Assembly: GCA_001247695.2 (NCBI GenBank)
Contig: LGRX02033499.1
Span: 47,072 to 111,071 of the forward strand
Length of the DNA stretch: 64,000 bases
From: Cymbomonas tetramitiformis
Lineage: Eukaryota; Chlorophyta; Pyramimonadophyceae; Pyramimonadales; Pyramimonadaceae
Direction of reading: 5' to 3'
The notes under the pieces are model-generated. The model saw only the letters and a list, made by a program, of their open reading frames with translations. It ran no database searches and was not told where the DNA came from. Positions 50,184 to 61,800 of the stretch are shown here, one piece after another; within the stretch, counting starts at the first letter, position 1, and each line of letters begins with the position of its first letter. The position numbers and the translations under genes were made by a program.

Positions 50184-50528
50184 ATGGCCTCGCTACGCCA
50201 GCGTGCGCGCATGGCCGCGGTTAGGTCTGCACTGGACTTGCTTCGACGACGACATCTTCCCTTTGGCTGTGGTCTGGTGGTGTTTGGTGGTGCTTACGCA
50301 CCAAGCACCAAACTCGAGTCCATCGCGTTCGCCATCAACAACGAGTGCTTTGACTCCTTCGACTTCGTCCCTCCACTCCCTTCGCCCTCGCCTTGCACCC
50401 CACCTGTTCACCATCTAGTGGTGTGTGGTGATGTTGCCACGCCCACTTCGCCCCTCACCATCGTTCCTTTCGAGCCATTCCCAATGCGCTCGATCGCGCC
50501 CCCTTACCGCATTTTTTGTGAGATATAA
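50184..50528 (+). pseudogene. Gag N-terminal-like ORF of G7, truncated
   Basis: MASLRQRARMAAVRSALDLL... homologous to 36936-37188. Ends abruptly next to the LTR of G5. No domain recognised. Confidence 0.45.
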
Positions 50529-50709
50529 TATAACGTATTATATCGGGTGCGGTCACTGAATATCTTTCATACAAGTGTAAATTGATTATAAGAGATAAAC
50601 GAATATAAGGTGTCTGTGACCTAGGGATCTGTCACCTAGTACTGTACGAGTACTGGTACAGCTAACGGGAGTCAGAATAGTTATGACCTACGGGTCACTG
50701 AATCCAGCA
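50529..50709 (-). repeat. 3' LTR of gag-only element G5
   Basis: Sense strand starts TGCTGGATTCAGTGACCCG at 50709, like the G1 LTR (TGCTGGACTTTAGGTTCAGGG), and is preceded by the same GGGTGGTG tract. The distal boundary is approximate. Confidence 0.55.
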
Positions 50710-50913
50710 CACCACCCTGTGACTGTACATAGTGCTGTTACAGGTGGCAGAGAGCGGAGCACAGACAAAGCAAATTGTTCCGAAACAACAAACAGCTAAG
50801 AGCTGGAAACTGCTAGAGGGAGGCCTGTGCTTTAGCCAGGGCGGTCCCTTCCTAAAACTGCTGCTAGGATACTGCTTGCAAGCTAAGTTCCTACAGCTCA
50901 ATTTCGCAGATAC

Positions 50914-52014
50914 TCAGCCACTTTGAAAGTGGTCTACAAAGTTGCAGAGTTCACCAGAGTTGAAGAAGTTGCCAGTGTCAAAGAAGTTCAACCAGAACCA
51001 GAGTCCAGAAGTCATAATCCAGAACCAGAGTCCAGAGACCAGTGTCCAGAACCAGAAGCCAGAACCATAGTCCAGAAGCCAAGACCAGAAACCAGAGGCA
51101 GGAAAAGACTCGTAGAGCAAAATCAGAAATTCCGAAAATTGAAAATCAGAATTCAAACCTGCCGAAACCAAAGATGGAAAAGAAATGCGGAAAGTAAAAT
51201 AGTACGGCAAGGCAGGCAGACTGTTGGCAGTCACCCCAGTGGGATGTACCGCTGCGGTGAATTCAGGGGCTCGATCGAGCACCACCGAACCCTGAACCGC
51301 TGACACACATGCAAGACACATGAGTGCGGGCAGGGCTAGAGATGCAAGAGAGAAGACCCTCGGCAACGTTGCCACACCGACACGTGACCGTGTGTCCGGT
51401 GGGGCCGAGGGAATCTCGTCTCCGGAAAAGGAATAACTGTCGGAGCCGTCGTCATCGTCGATCACGGAAAGCTCTTCCGGGTGAATCGAGCCGTGAGAAG
51501 GCTCAATTGAACACAAATGAAGGGAAGGGTCAGGGCATCCGGGCATCACCCGGTCCATAAAAGACACTCGTAGAGGTTCCTCGAAAGGAGAATCGAAAGA
51601 AGCGGGGTCCGATGCCGAAACAGGGTAAAGTCCAGCGTCGATCTCGCGATTGGCAGGTGGTGGTTGCGCATCGCACACCACCTGCGGCACAGACAAAGTG
51701 CCGATGTGCAGTGGTGGTTGCTTACCAGCTGTGGTAGCACCACCGACCTGTGCAGCCGTAGCCGCAGACCGCAGGGACTCGAGTACTCCCCGTGCATCTG
51801 ATAGCACATCTCCCATGCCGGCGCCCGAAGCACCATGACCCAAGCCCGCATAGTGTGCACGCAATCCCACGTCGTGCCGTACCGGGTAGGTGAAAGGCTC
51901 AGGATCGGTACGCACCAGCGGCTGTTCGTGCTCATGGCACAAGTCAGCGAACTCTTCGTCGTTCTCGTTGTCGAAGGCGGTTTGAAAGGCCGAAACGACC
52001 TCGTCTAGGTCCAT
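50914..52014 (-). pseudogene. Gag-like protein of G5, C-terminal half with hydrophobic and Trp-rich tail
   Basis: 366-codon frame matching in layout the second half of the G1 gag: acidic DDDDGSDSYSFSGDE, then a hydrophobic segment VFSLASLALPALMCLACVSA, then a short extracytoplasmic-type stretch. Its last about 60 residues are tandem Trp/Phe-rich repeats (SGFWFWTLVSGLWFW) encoded by CCAGA-rich DNA at 50993-51105. The N-terminal half is missing because a CACTA-type element begins at about 52036. Possible membrane association is inferred from hydrophobicity only. Confidence 0.55.
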
Positions 52015-52289
52015 GGCGGCATCCCGTACCCTACCATTTTAGAAAACGTTAGTACGTGCACTAACAATATACTAACGACACACTAACTGTATAAGAGTAC
52101 GGCGCGTTAGTGTGCCTGTACATACACTAATAGCACCTTAACTGCGTCGTTAAGGTGCCGTTAGGGCATACATTCTGTGCAACATACCTTAACGGCACCT
52201 TAACGACACACTAACTAAGTCGGTTAACGCGTGGTTAGGACATTAACCACCACACTAACAGGCACACTAACGGCACACTAACCCACACA

Positions 52290-52770
52290 CTAACGACACA
52301 CTAACTTTGAGCATTAACGGATGGTTAGTATACAGATAGTGTGTCGTTAGGATATCGTTAATATACCACTAACACTACACTAACAGCACACTAACGACAC
52401 ACTAACTTTGAGCATTAACGGATGGTTAGTATACAGATAGTGTGTCGTTAGGATATCGTTAATATACCACTAACACTACACTAACAGCACACTAACGACA
52501 CACTAACTTTGAGCATTAACGGATGGTTAGTATACAGATAGTGTGTCGTTAGGATATCGTTAATATACCACTAACACTACACTAACAGCACACTAACGAC
52601 ACACTAACTTTGAGCATTAACGGATGGTTAGTATACAGATAGTGTGTCGTTAGGATATCGTTAATATACCACTAACACTACACTAACGACACACTAACTT
52701 TGGGTATTAACGGATGGTTAGTATACAGATAGTCTGTCGTTAAGATATCGTTAATATATTACTAACAGCA
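52290..52770. repeat. 101-bp tandem array near the left end
   Basis: Block CTAACTTTGAGCATTAACGG recurs at 101-bp spacing four times, then once at 90 bp. Each unit is studded with ACACTAAC and its complement GTGTGTCGTTAG, as expected of transposase-binding subterminal repeats. Confidence 0.9.
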
Positions 52771-52951
52771 CACTAACCACAAAGAAACGAGTTTCACGCA
52801 GTGCACTAAATCAGCAAAAACAATGACAAAAAGAAGCAATGAAGACGTACGAGACAGGCTAGTTGTTATTATACAAAAACAAATATGTTACTAACCTGCT
52901 ACTAGTCCTCCTACTAGTCCTCACTAACTACTACGTAAGCGGTGGTCCTAA

Positions 52952-54895
52952 TTATTCGGTGTCATCATCCCCTTTTGGTGGACCATGGAATGCATGTTCC
53001 AGCATTCCAAACCGCACATACTTGCCGTGCAGGACGAGGTTCAGGTCCTTGGGCTGCTTTTTCCCCCTCAAAAATTCCTCGAAATATTTTTCGGTATCCT
53101 TGCCGAAGTTCTTTGTCCTCTCATCCTCGCTCACATGCTTATCGGTGGAGGAGAGGATGTGCTTGAGGCATTTCCACGATTTGGTGTACCACTCATCCTG
53201 ACCAGTTTTCTTGGTGTTGAATTTTTTCACCTGTCGAAAACGAAATATACACGTTAGCATGGGCAATCTAAAAAGGAAACCTGGAAAACAAAGGCTGGAA
53301 ACCTATCACAGTGTGTAGTGACACACTAACTGGACTCTTAGTGTACAGCGGACATACTAACGGGACACTAACGGAACACTAACGTTAAAGACCGCATATT
53401 TTACTCACCTTGATAGATAGATACTCCGCAGGGAGTTTCACTTCGGCCTTTCCCTGGCCGTGGACGGTCTCAGCGTTGAGCTCGCACGCTGAGATCGTCC
53501 CGGCCAGGAGGGGGACCGTCTTCTTCAAGGTGAGGGGGGGGTTTGGGGTGAAGTAATCCTTGGGCTCAAGGATCTGGGAGGTGATTAGCGCCTCATCGGA
53601 TTCCGTAGGTCTCGCGTAAAGGTAGACCTCCTTGCCGACCGGGTACCGCGTGGCGAGGTCTGCCTGGTCGGCGGCTTCCTCATCCGCGGGTGCGGTGGTG
53701 TTCCCCGCCTTTGAAGGAGTCCCCTTCTTGGGAGAAGCCTTTGAAGGAGTCCCCTTCTTGGGAGACTTTGCGGGCGGGGGCTCCACATTGGGCCCCGCTC
53801 TCTTCTTCCCCTTGGAGGCACCACCCTTGGAGTCATCAGCTTGCTTCTCCTCCTCCGGCTCTTCCTCCTCCTCCTCCCAGGCCTCGAAACAGAACTCGTC
53901 TTGAAAAAAACACCCCCCGCCGGAGTATTTACCGTGTTAGTTCGCGTATAGTGCACCACGACTGCTGGTTAGTGTACGGTTAATATACGGACAGAATAGT
54001 GCAATAAATGCGCCTTAAAGGAAAGGCCTAGTGCATAATACGGGTCATAACTTACTTATTGCCTCCAGTGACTCTTCTTCAACCTCCGCAGCGGTTGAAG
54101 GCAATGCAGCCAGCGTGATCCCTGCCGCCTCCAATGCCTCCTTCTTGGCCTTGTCGGAGTTCGCGGAGATTGTGAGGCCCTCCGCCTCCTTCAAACCCGA
54201 ATATGGGTGGGGGTTGGAAGTGATAAGCACCCATTGCTTACCCTTCTTTTCCCACTTCCCATAGCGATAGAGGTTTTTAAAATTCCCAACATCGGCGCGC
54301 ACTCGCGACCTGATGAAGGGCTCAATCGTGGCGTCCCTCTTCGCATCGAAGCCTGCAGCCTCCGCAACGTCCTTCACCAAGCGGTTGTAGGCGTCATGTT
54401 GCTCCGATGTTTTCAAAATCGGGCACCACTTCTGCTCCTTCGCCAATTTTACTACAAAAAAAACCCCCACGCACAACACAATATGAACAAAAGGAATTTG
54501 TTACGCTAGAAACCCGCGCGATCATCTTCAAGAAACGAAAACAAGGAAATAGAAGATCGCTCTCGCTCCAAGCGCGAATTAACTTCAAGAAATACAAGTG
54601 GTGAGTGATACTCACATGTCACTTTACGAATCGCCGTCCTCACCGCTCTCTCGTGGGGTTTCATTGGGCCCCGGACCCTTTGGCTTGCCCCCTTTTTTGC
54701 TCTTGCCCTATTCCTACTTGGGGCATCAAACATTGCCCCGCGTTGGGCTCCTTCGCCTATATGGGTGGGCGAAGCGGCGCTAATGGATCCGCGCGTTGCC
54801 TTAACATAGTTGAGGAGCCCCGCTATGGACTCCTCCTCACCATGCTCTTCGCAGAGTGCTTCGTACTTTTCTTTCTCTTCGTGAGTTGGTTCCAT
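52952..54895 (-). CDS. Accessory (tnpA-like) Lys-rich protein of the CACTA element, four exons, about 481 aa
   Basis: Exons 54895-54616, 54451-54056, 53899-53409 and 53230-52952, all GT-AG, and the frame is kept through every junction (1446 nt including stop). Exon 1: acidic N-terminus MEPTHEEKEKYEALCEEHGE then a basic stretch. Exon 2: helical globular region (QHDAYNRLVKDVAEAAGFDA, FKNLYRYGKWEKKGKQWVL). Exon 3: poly-Glu then a basic tandem repeat SPKKGTPSKA, then a region of likely beta structure. Exon 4: EWYTKSWKCLKHILSS and a C-terminal acidic end. No named domain recognised. Position and charge suggest a DNA-binding partner of the transposase acting at the subterminal repeats. Its start is 960 bp from the transposase start, across the palindrome. 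Confidence 0.72.
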
Positions 54896-55084
54896 TTTTT
54901 TAACGAGGCAGAGAGCAAAGCTGTTTATTTGGCGGCGATAGCACTCCTTTAGTGCACCTTCAAGAAGTGAACTTCGAATTCACGTGCTGGTCATCGTCAG
55001 TCTCGGTCGGTCGGTCAACTAACGTCCGATTTTTCAATTTCGATTCATGACTTAGTCATTATTTCCGTTGAATTGTCATCCTCT

Positions 55085-55165
55085 TCGATCGTAGCGCAGT
55101 TGGACATGATGAATGTGACAACCCATTAGGAAACCGACCGCGCGGGTTCGAATCCTGCTGTCGAC
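55085..55165 (+). other. tRNA-like Pol III promoter pair (A and B boxes), not a clean tRNA
   Basis: A-box TAGCGCAGTTGG (55092-55103) and B-box GGTTCGAATCC (55145-55155) with a T-stem GCGGG/CCTGC. The acceptor and anticodon stems do not pair convincingly, so this is a degenerate tRNA or a tRNA-derived fragment. Confidence 0.4.
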
Positions 55166-55255
55166 TAAATCATTTATCGCGCGATTCGACGCCATCGCGC
55201 GATCACGATGGTTTGATGAAATTTTCCTATCACATTTGGGAATTTCGAGTTTTGG

Positions 55256-55655
55256 GGGAATATTCCATTGTTAGTACGCTAACAGGACGCTAACGGCAGG
55301 CCTTAGCGCACTAACGTTGCCCTAACTGAACACTAGCAGAAGGAATCTTTTAGGGAATATGCCATTGTGCGTTAGTGCATGCCACCTAATGCCTCCTTAA
55401 CGACGTCAATAGGGCGCCATTTAGTGGCTTGTTGCATGTAATGCGCTAACTCAGCGCTGAGTTAGCGCATTACATGCAACAAGACACTAAATGGCGCCCT
55501 ATTGACGTCGTTAAGGAGGCATTAGGTGGCATGCACTAACGCACAATGGCATATTCCCTAAAAGATTCTTTCTGTTAGTGTTCAGTTAGGGCAACGTTAG
55601 TGCGCTAAAGCCTGCCGTTAGCGTCCTGTTAGCGTACTAACAATGGAATATTCCC
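55256..55655. repeat. 400-bp near-perfect palindrome between the divergent genes
   Basis: Exact symmetry centre between 55455 and 55456 (TCAGC|GCTGA) with arms of 200 bp, no indels and few mismatches. Part of the right arm is duplicated at 55656-55755. Arms are rich in GTTAGTG/CACTAAC. The position suggests a shared regulatory region of the two element genes. Confidence 0.92.
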
Positions 55656-55854
55656 TAAAGGATTCCTTCCGTTAGTGTCCAGTTGGGGCAACGTTAGTGC
55701 GCTAAGGCATGCCGTTAGCGTCCTGTTAGCGTACTAACAATGGAATATTCCCGAAAAGATCCCTTCTGCTAAACTCACACTAACAACGCGAATATTACAT
55801 AATAAGAGGGCGGGTGGGGTGCGTGGGGGGGGGGGCAGAATTGGGATTTGTGCA

Positions 55855-58800
55855 ATGAACAATAAACGTCAAGGTGAACACTTTGCGACTCTTCGTGCAC
55901 AAGCCTCTCGCCCGGATCCACCATCGCCCGAGCCCGCGCCCGAGCGTGCACCCACACCGACTCCCGGCCGGCGTGGGATTCTTCTACAACAAGGCGCGCC
56001 GGTGTCCTCACGTGTACCCGTCCCACCACTAGCCCGCAGAGCCATTAGTAACCCCGCACCCCACGCACTTGTTTCTCCACCACCACCTCGTCAACCCGTT
56101 CCCGAAGGTTTCCGGTTGGGTCATGAATATGAGGGGGGCACAAAGAAGCTTCGAGTATCCGAGGGGGCGGCAACCACGGTGACGACGATATATGACGGGT
56201 GAGTCATGCCTTTATCCCTATACCTCGTGATATGCATGTCTCTCAAGAAACCAGTGAAACACGTTAGTGCCCTATGTCGATACGGTAGTGTACACTTAGT
56301 GCGATATTCGGTAACTAACAGTACACTAACGTGGCAGGAACTGTCTATTAGACACAGCTCGTGCCCTCTGTCACGCACGCGCGTGTGTCTTGGAGGCGAA
56401 GAAGTGTCGGTACGTCGGCATGGTACAAATTTTCACGTGTTGTCACGAGAAAGACGTACCGACCTGCATGACTCCCCGGGTCTTCTATGCTTGCGTAGTA
56501 GACGTGCAAACAAATCAACGGCGTTACCCATCGTGGTTGCCGATTCCGCCCATTTTGAAGGCCGAACGGGGCAAGATCATGTATGGTGGCACCGTGTTCT
56601 ACATAACAGTATCTGAAGATGGTGTGCAAAGTTGCCTCCTATCTATTGCCAACGAAATCATGAAAATCGTCGCCAACCACCGCGGGTACGGTTCCTCAAG
56701 CACCTGCAATATGTGCGTATTAGTGCGTTGTTATCATGTTAACTGTACCTTTGTTATCAGTACCCTAACAAAGAGATATCTACAGGCCAGCGGAGGTCAT
56801 CATCGACCATGATCATCTAATGACACCATTGCCGCCTCCCGTGGATCTCGTGAGCTACGAAAGCCGGGAGGAGTTGGATGTCCAGGAAAATATCGAACTC
56901 CTCCTCCTCCTCGACGACGTTGGTCTAGCGGGGTGAGTGAGCCCTCTTCTCTATTTGGGACTTAGTGCGTGGTTAGTGTGGGGTTAGTACATCCGCGACC
57001 CCTTAACCGCATATAAACGACGGGCTGGGCACTCAGTCCGTGCAATTTTCCCGCAGCAGGCAGCCCACCGTGACCATCGACAGCTGGTTTCCGCACCATG
57101 GGATGGGTATTCAAGATGGCAGTGGGCGCACGAAAACGACGGTGCTGTCGATTCGCGAGTTCTCGCACCATGTGGACACCGTTAGCGATAACGACGCGGC
57201 GTTTTGGGGCCGTGATATCATTCCGGATCCATTGGACTTAGCCGACAATCCCTCGACCATCACCTTTGCCGACCAGCGGTGGGAATTGCTACCGCCAGTG
57301 GGTGTAAACCTGATGAACATTCGTCGGGACATTTGCAAGTTGGCCCTTGGGCTTGGAGACGCGAGCCCTGCTGGGTGAGGCCCTTTTCCCGAGTCTTATT
57401 GCGTGGTTAGTGTGGCATTAGGGCCTTAAACGCCATCTAACCACATGCTAACACTGACAGGTCTGACGAGCCCCACCGCGGAACCTCGCCGTCCCCGCCC
57501 CCCGAGATGGACATGCCCGTCGACGCGTCGAGTGCGAACTCCATGGACTTCGCGAGCTCAGACCAGCAGCCGCCGCCGGATGACAGCCATCCCGAGCTCG
57601 CCACCCTCGGGCTTGGAGACGCGAGCCCTGCGGGGTGCGTGAGGCCCTTTCCCCGAGACTTACTAATGCGTGGTTAGTGTGTCATTAGTGGTTTAACCGC
57701 CATCTATCTAACCGCATGCTAACACTGACAGGCCCGACGAGCCCCACCGCGGAGCCTCGCCGTCCCCGCCCCCCGAGATGGACATGCCCGTCGACGCGTC
57801 AAGTGCGAACTCCATGGACTTCGCGAGCTCAGACCAGCAGCAGCCGCCGGATGACAGCCATCCCGAGCTCGCCACCCTCGGGCTTGGAGACGCGAGCCCT
57901 GCTGGGTGAGGCCCTTTTCCCGAGACTTACTAATGCGTGGTTAGTGTGGCATTAGGGGCTTAACCGCCATCTAACCGCATGCTAACACTGACAGGCCCGA
58001 CGAGCCCCACCGCGGAGCCTCGCCGTCCCCGCCCCCCGAGATGGACATGCCCGTCGGCGCGTCGAGTGCGAACTCCATGGACTTCGCGAGCTCAGACCAG
58101 CAGCAGCCGCCGGATGACAGCCATCCCGAGCTCGCCACCCTCGGGCTTGGAGACGCGAGCCCTGCGGGGTGCGTGAGGTCCTTTCCCCGAGACTTACTAA
58201 TGCGTGGTTAGTGTGTCATTAGGGGCTTAAACGCCATCTAACCGCATTCTAACACTGACAGGTCTATGTCTTCGGAGGAGTGTGACGAACACCTGACATG
58301 TCGCGAGAAAGAATGGCAGATTCGCGACGAAGTACATGCCATGGAAACTCGGAAAGGACAAGGCAGGAGAGATGGCTTGGTGTTATGTGACTGTGGGATG
58401 TGCTATGGCGTGGTCGCAAATTGGGTCAATCGAACCACCCGATGGCGACATCACAAACAATTCACAAAGGTTGCCCCCGGGGAGCGGTATTGGGATGCGG
58501 TACCAATCTCTCTACCTGATGGTCGCCCAGCCGTGGAATCAGACGACGATGTGGAACTCGTGGAAGACAAGGAGCTTGGTCAAGCCAGGTGTGCCGTATG
58601 ATTTTACCGCTAGCTGGTATGAGTCTAGTTAGTGCGCTGTTAGGATACGGATAGCAACCTAACAATGCCTTATGTATGCAGCTCCGTGAAAGTTGCACAC
58701 GAAGATCATGTGACGCAAAGACGTGACCAGGAGACCGGCGACGCCTCAGACGCTTTAGAGCTCGACGACGATGACCGGTCATACTCGACGTGCATTTCGG

Positions 58801-61800
58801 GTTTGGATTCGGACTCGAGTTTCTCCTACGAGTCATGTGGAAGTAAGGGCGAGGAGTCGGTTGGTACTTGCCCCGATTTGTTCTCCGACAATGACGCCGG
58901 ATCCATGATGGACGACACCGAGGACTGGTGGAATGCAGACGATCCAGCCAAGCAAGACGTACATGCGGCCACAAAGAGCCTCATTGAGGCAATGATGTCT
59001 TTAAGCACAGCAATGGTGAGTTCTCAAAATGCGTTAAGACACGTTTAAGACACGCTTAACCTGTTAAAAAGATACTATGTATATTTACATACATAATCAA
59101 ACATAGGTCCACATTCTCAAAGTTCTACGATGGAATGGGCGGGCGTTCTACACAGGCGCCCGCGGAAGACCGCGACGCAGTCCAACCCCCCGTCAACACG
59201 TTGGACCTCCTTGTCGATTTGCTTGAATGGAATAGTGAGGGCAAGATGTCCCAAGACTCTCTCACCAAGCTTCTCTCCATTATGAACAAGCACTTTGGGG
59301 AGCTACTCCATAGCTTTCCAAGTAGCTTCCAAGCTGCATGGAAAAACTTCGAAGCCTTCGACGCCCCCCCCAACAGAGTGGACTTGTGTGTGAATGGGTG
59401 TGTGTTCTTCGAGGGGGCGCATGCTAACGATGCCGTGTGCCCAAAGTGTAAGGAGGCCCGGTGGGAGGCGTATGGCGAGACGGGAGAGGTGGACGAGGGC
59501 AAGGGTCGGCGAGCGCGATCCCAATTCTTTTGGTGGTCTATCGCAGATATACTCCGACGTGTGTACGCTAACCCACAAACGGCGGAGTTGATGCGCGCTC
59601 ACTCGCGGCATACTCCACCAGAAGATGGGTCATTCCGCACCATCTGGGGTAAGTAACATGCCGTTAATATGGCGTTAGTACGTCATTAATGTGTAAGTTG
59701 TGTGTAATGTGCAGACTAAACGTGTACTGCCCGACGTGGATGCATATCTTTTGTCGATTGCGTTAGGATGTGTCGTTAGTATGCCGTTAGGGTTCTAATA
59801 GTGTATGCTATGTAAACTAAACGCGCCCTAATGTGTATTCCTGTGCATTTTCGATTGTGCTCAGACGCGGAGGAATGGCAGGATCGAAAAAACGTGCGAC
59901 ACAAGGACTTTTTCGAGGAGGCCAGGAACATACTACTCTTATTCAGCGCCGATGGGGCGGCGGTGTGGCAAAACAAGGCAGGGGTATTCCCAATGTACTT
60001 CCAAATCTTGAACCTACCACCCCAAATCCGCACGAAGTACGAGTACATGGAGCTCTATGGGCTGATCGCCGGTCAACACCCATCCAACTGTCAGTTGCTT
60101 TATGGTAAAATGGTGGACGAACTGATCACGTTGTGGGATGAAGGCTTCGTGTGTTGGGATTCCTACGAGGACGAGCACGTGCGATTGAGGGCCATGCTCT
60201 ATGCTATACTCATGGACTACAAAGGAGCGGTGGAAGCGGCCACCGTCATGGACGTCGGTGCGTATGCGGGATGCATGAAATGCAAAATTTGGGGGACTTA
60301 TTCAGCAGCTATGAAAAAGATGTTGTATTTGTTTGGCAAGCAGATACCGCCAGGTAAGAACGACCGATTGTCATGTAATAGCAGTTTAGCACACTAATGC
60401 AATACTATGCGTGTGTTAAGTGTGTATTAACGCCAGTTAATAGGGTCCATGTTTGCAAATTTAGTGTTCTTATGTTTCTGTTACAGGTCCACCAGAGTTG
60501 CGCACGGACGAGGAGTACAAGAGGCAGGCTCGAACCCACGAAGGTCTTCGAGATAGTGGAGACCCAGATCTTTCAGGAGACTACTTGGAAGAGAGCATGC
60601 GACGGACCGGCGTCAAGTTCTTGAGCGAGTTCGCGCGATTGGTGTACTTCAATATGGTGCGGGACTTTTTACTCGATGGCATGCATGATATCATGAACCT
60701 CGTCAACCGAATTGCGGCTACCTTGCTCGGTCTCGACTTCACGGATGCAATGCGTCAGCACGCGAAAGACGATGGTGCCCATCCCACGTGGCACGCGACG
60801 ACTAAAGTGAAGAATGCAAAAGGTATGTGATTTTGTACTTAGAGTGTATTTAGGAGGGACTTATTGCGTTAAGGCCATACTAAGAACACTTTAAGTCACA
60901 AGAGGGAATAAACTGCTGTACAGGTGAGATGGTGGAGATGTACAAGATGACGCACGGTCCTTTCGCGATCCCGCCACGCCCAAACAAGGCGTCAACTACC
61001 TTGCGTTCGGTGGAGACCGCTCGTAAATGGATGGGCGTTATGAGGCCGACGAAACGATGGGGACAAGGGCACAAACGAGTGTTACGAACCACCGCCGACA
61101 AGAAAGCCGCCAAACACATTCGGGCCCATGATGCCTTGAAGCTCATACAAAACTCAACAATGTCGACACTCAGCGCTTGGCCACGGGATGATGGACAGCC
61201 CAGAAATGACTTGGCAAAGCTGGTGGGCAGGATGACCTTGATCGTGCGCGAGCTCACGACTGAACAAGTGAAACCTGAGGTAAACGATAACATGCGTTTA
61301 GTATTTGTTTAGTACACAACGGACAACGTAAGTAGGTACTAATGGACCGATTTGTCTTTGTTGCAGGATATGGAGCTGCTGGCAAACGAAATTAGGCTGT
61401 TTTTTGAAGACCTGGAGTTCAGCGGTGCGGCGTATGCGTGGGCTGTGATCAACACTCACATGTTTTCTCACTTGGTCGAGCAACTTCAAAGGTATGGCCC
61501 AATGCGGGAGGTATGGATGTACGCCTTCGAGTCCTTTAATGGTTACCTCAAAAGGATCGCGAAGAACAACGCCTACCCCGTGCAAAGCATCATGTTCAAC
61601 TGGAAGCGGTCAAAGGTTTTGCGTCTTGTGCGAGGGCTGATGCTCCACTTGGAGCGGGCGGGCAACACTTCGCGGCCGGTGGCTCCGATTACGACGGAAC
61701 GTCGTCCGGGTATTTGCGTCGATGTTTCGGCCGAGGGAAAACGTGTTGTCTTAAAAGACGACGACATCAAGGACTTGAAGGTTTGGATGCAGAGCGCAAT

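Noticed and set aside
55085..55165. Functional tRNA gene
   Set aside because: A and B boxes are good but acceptor and anticodon stems do not pair.
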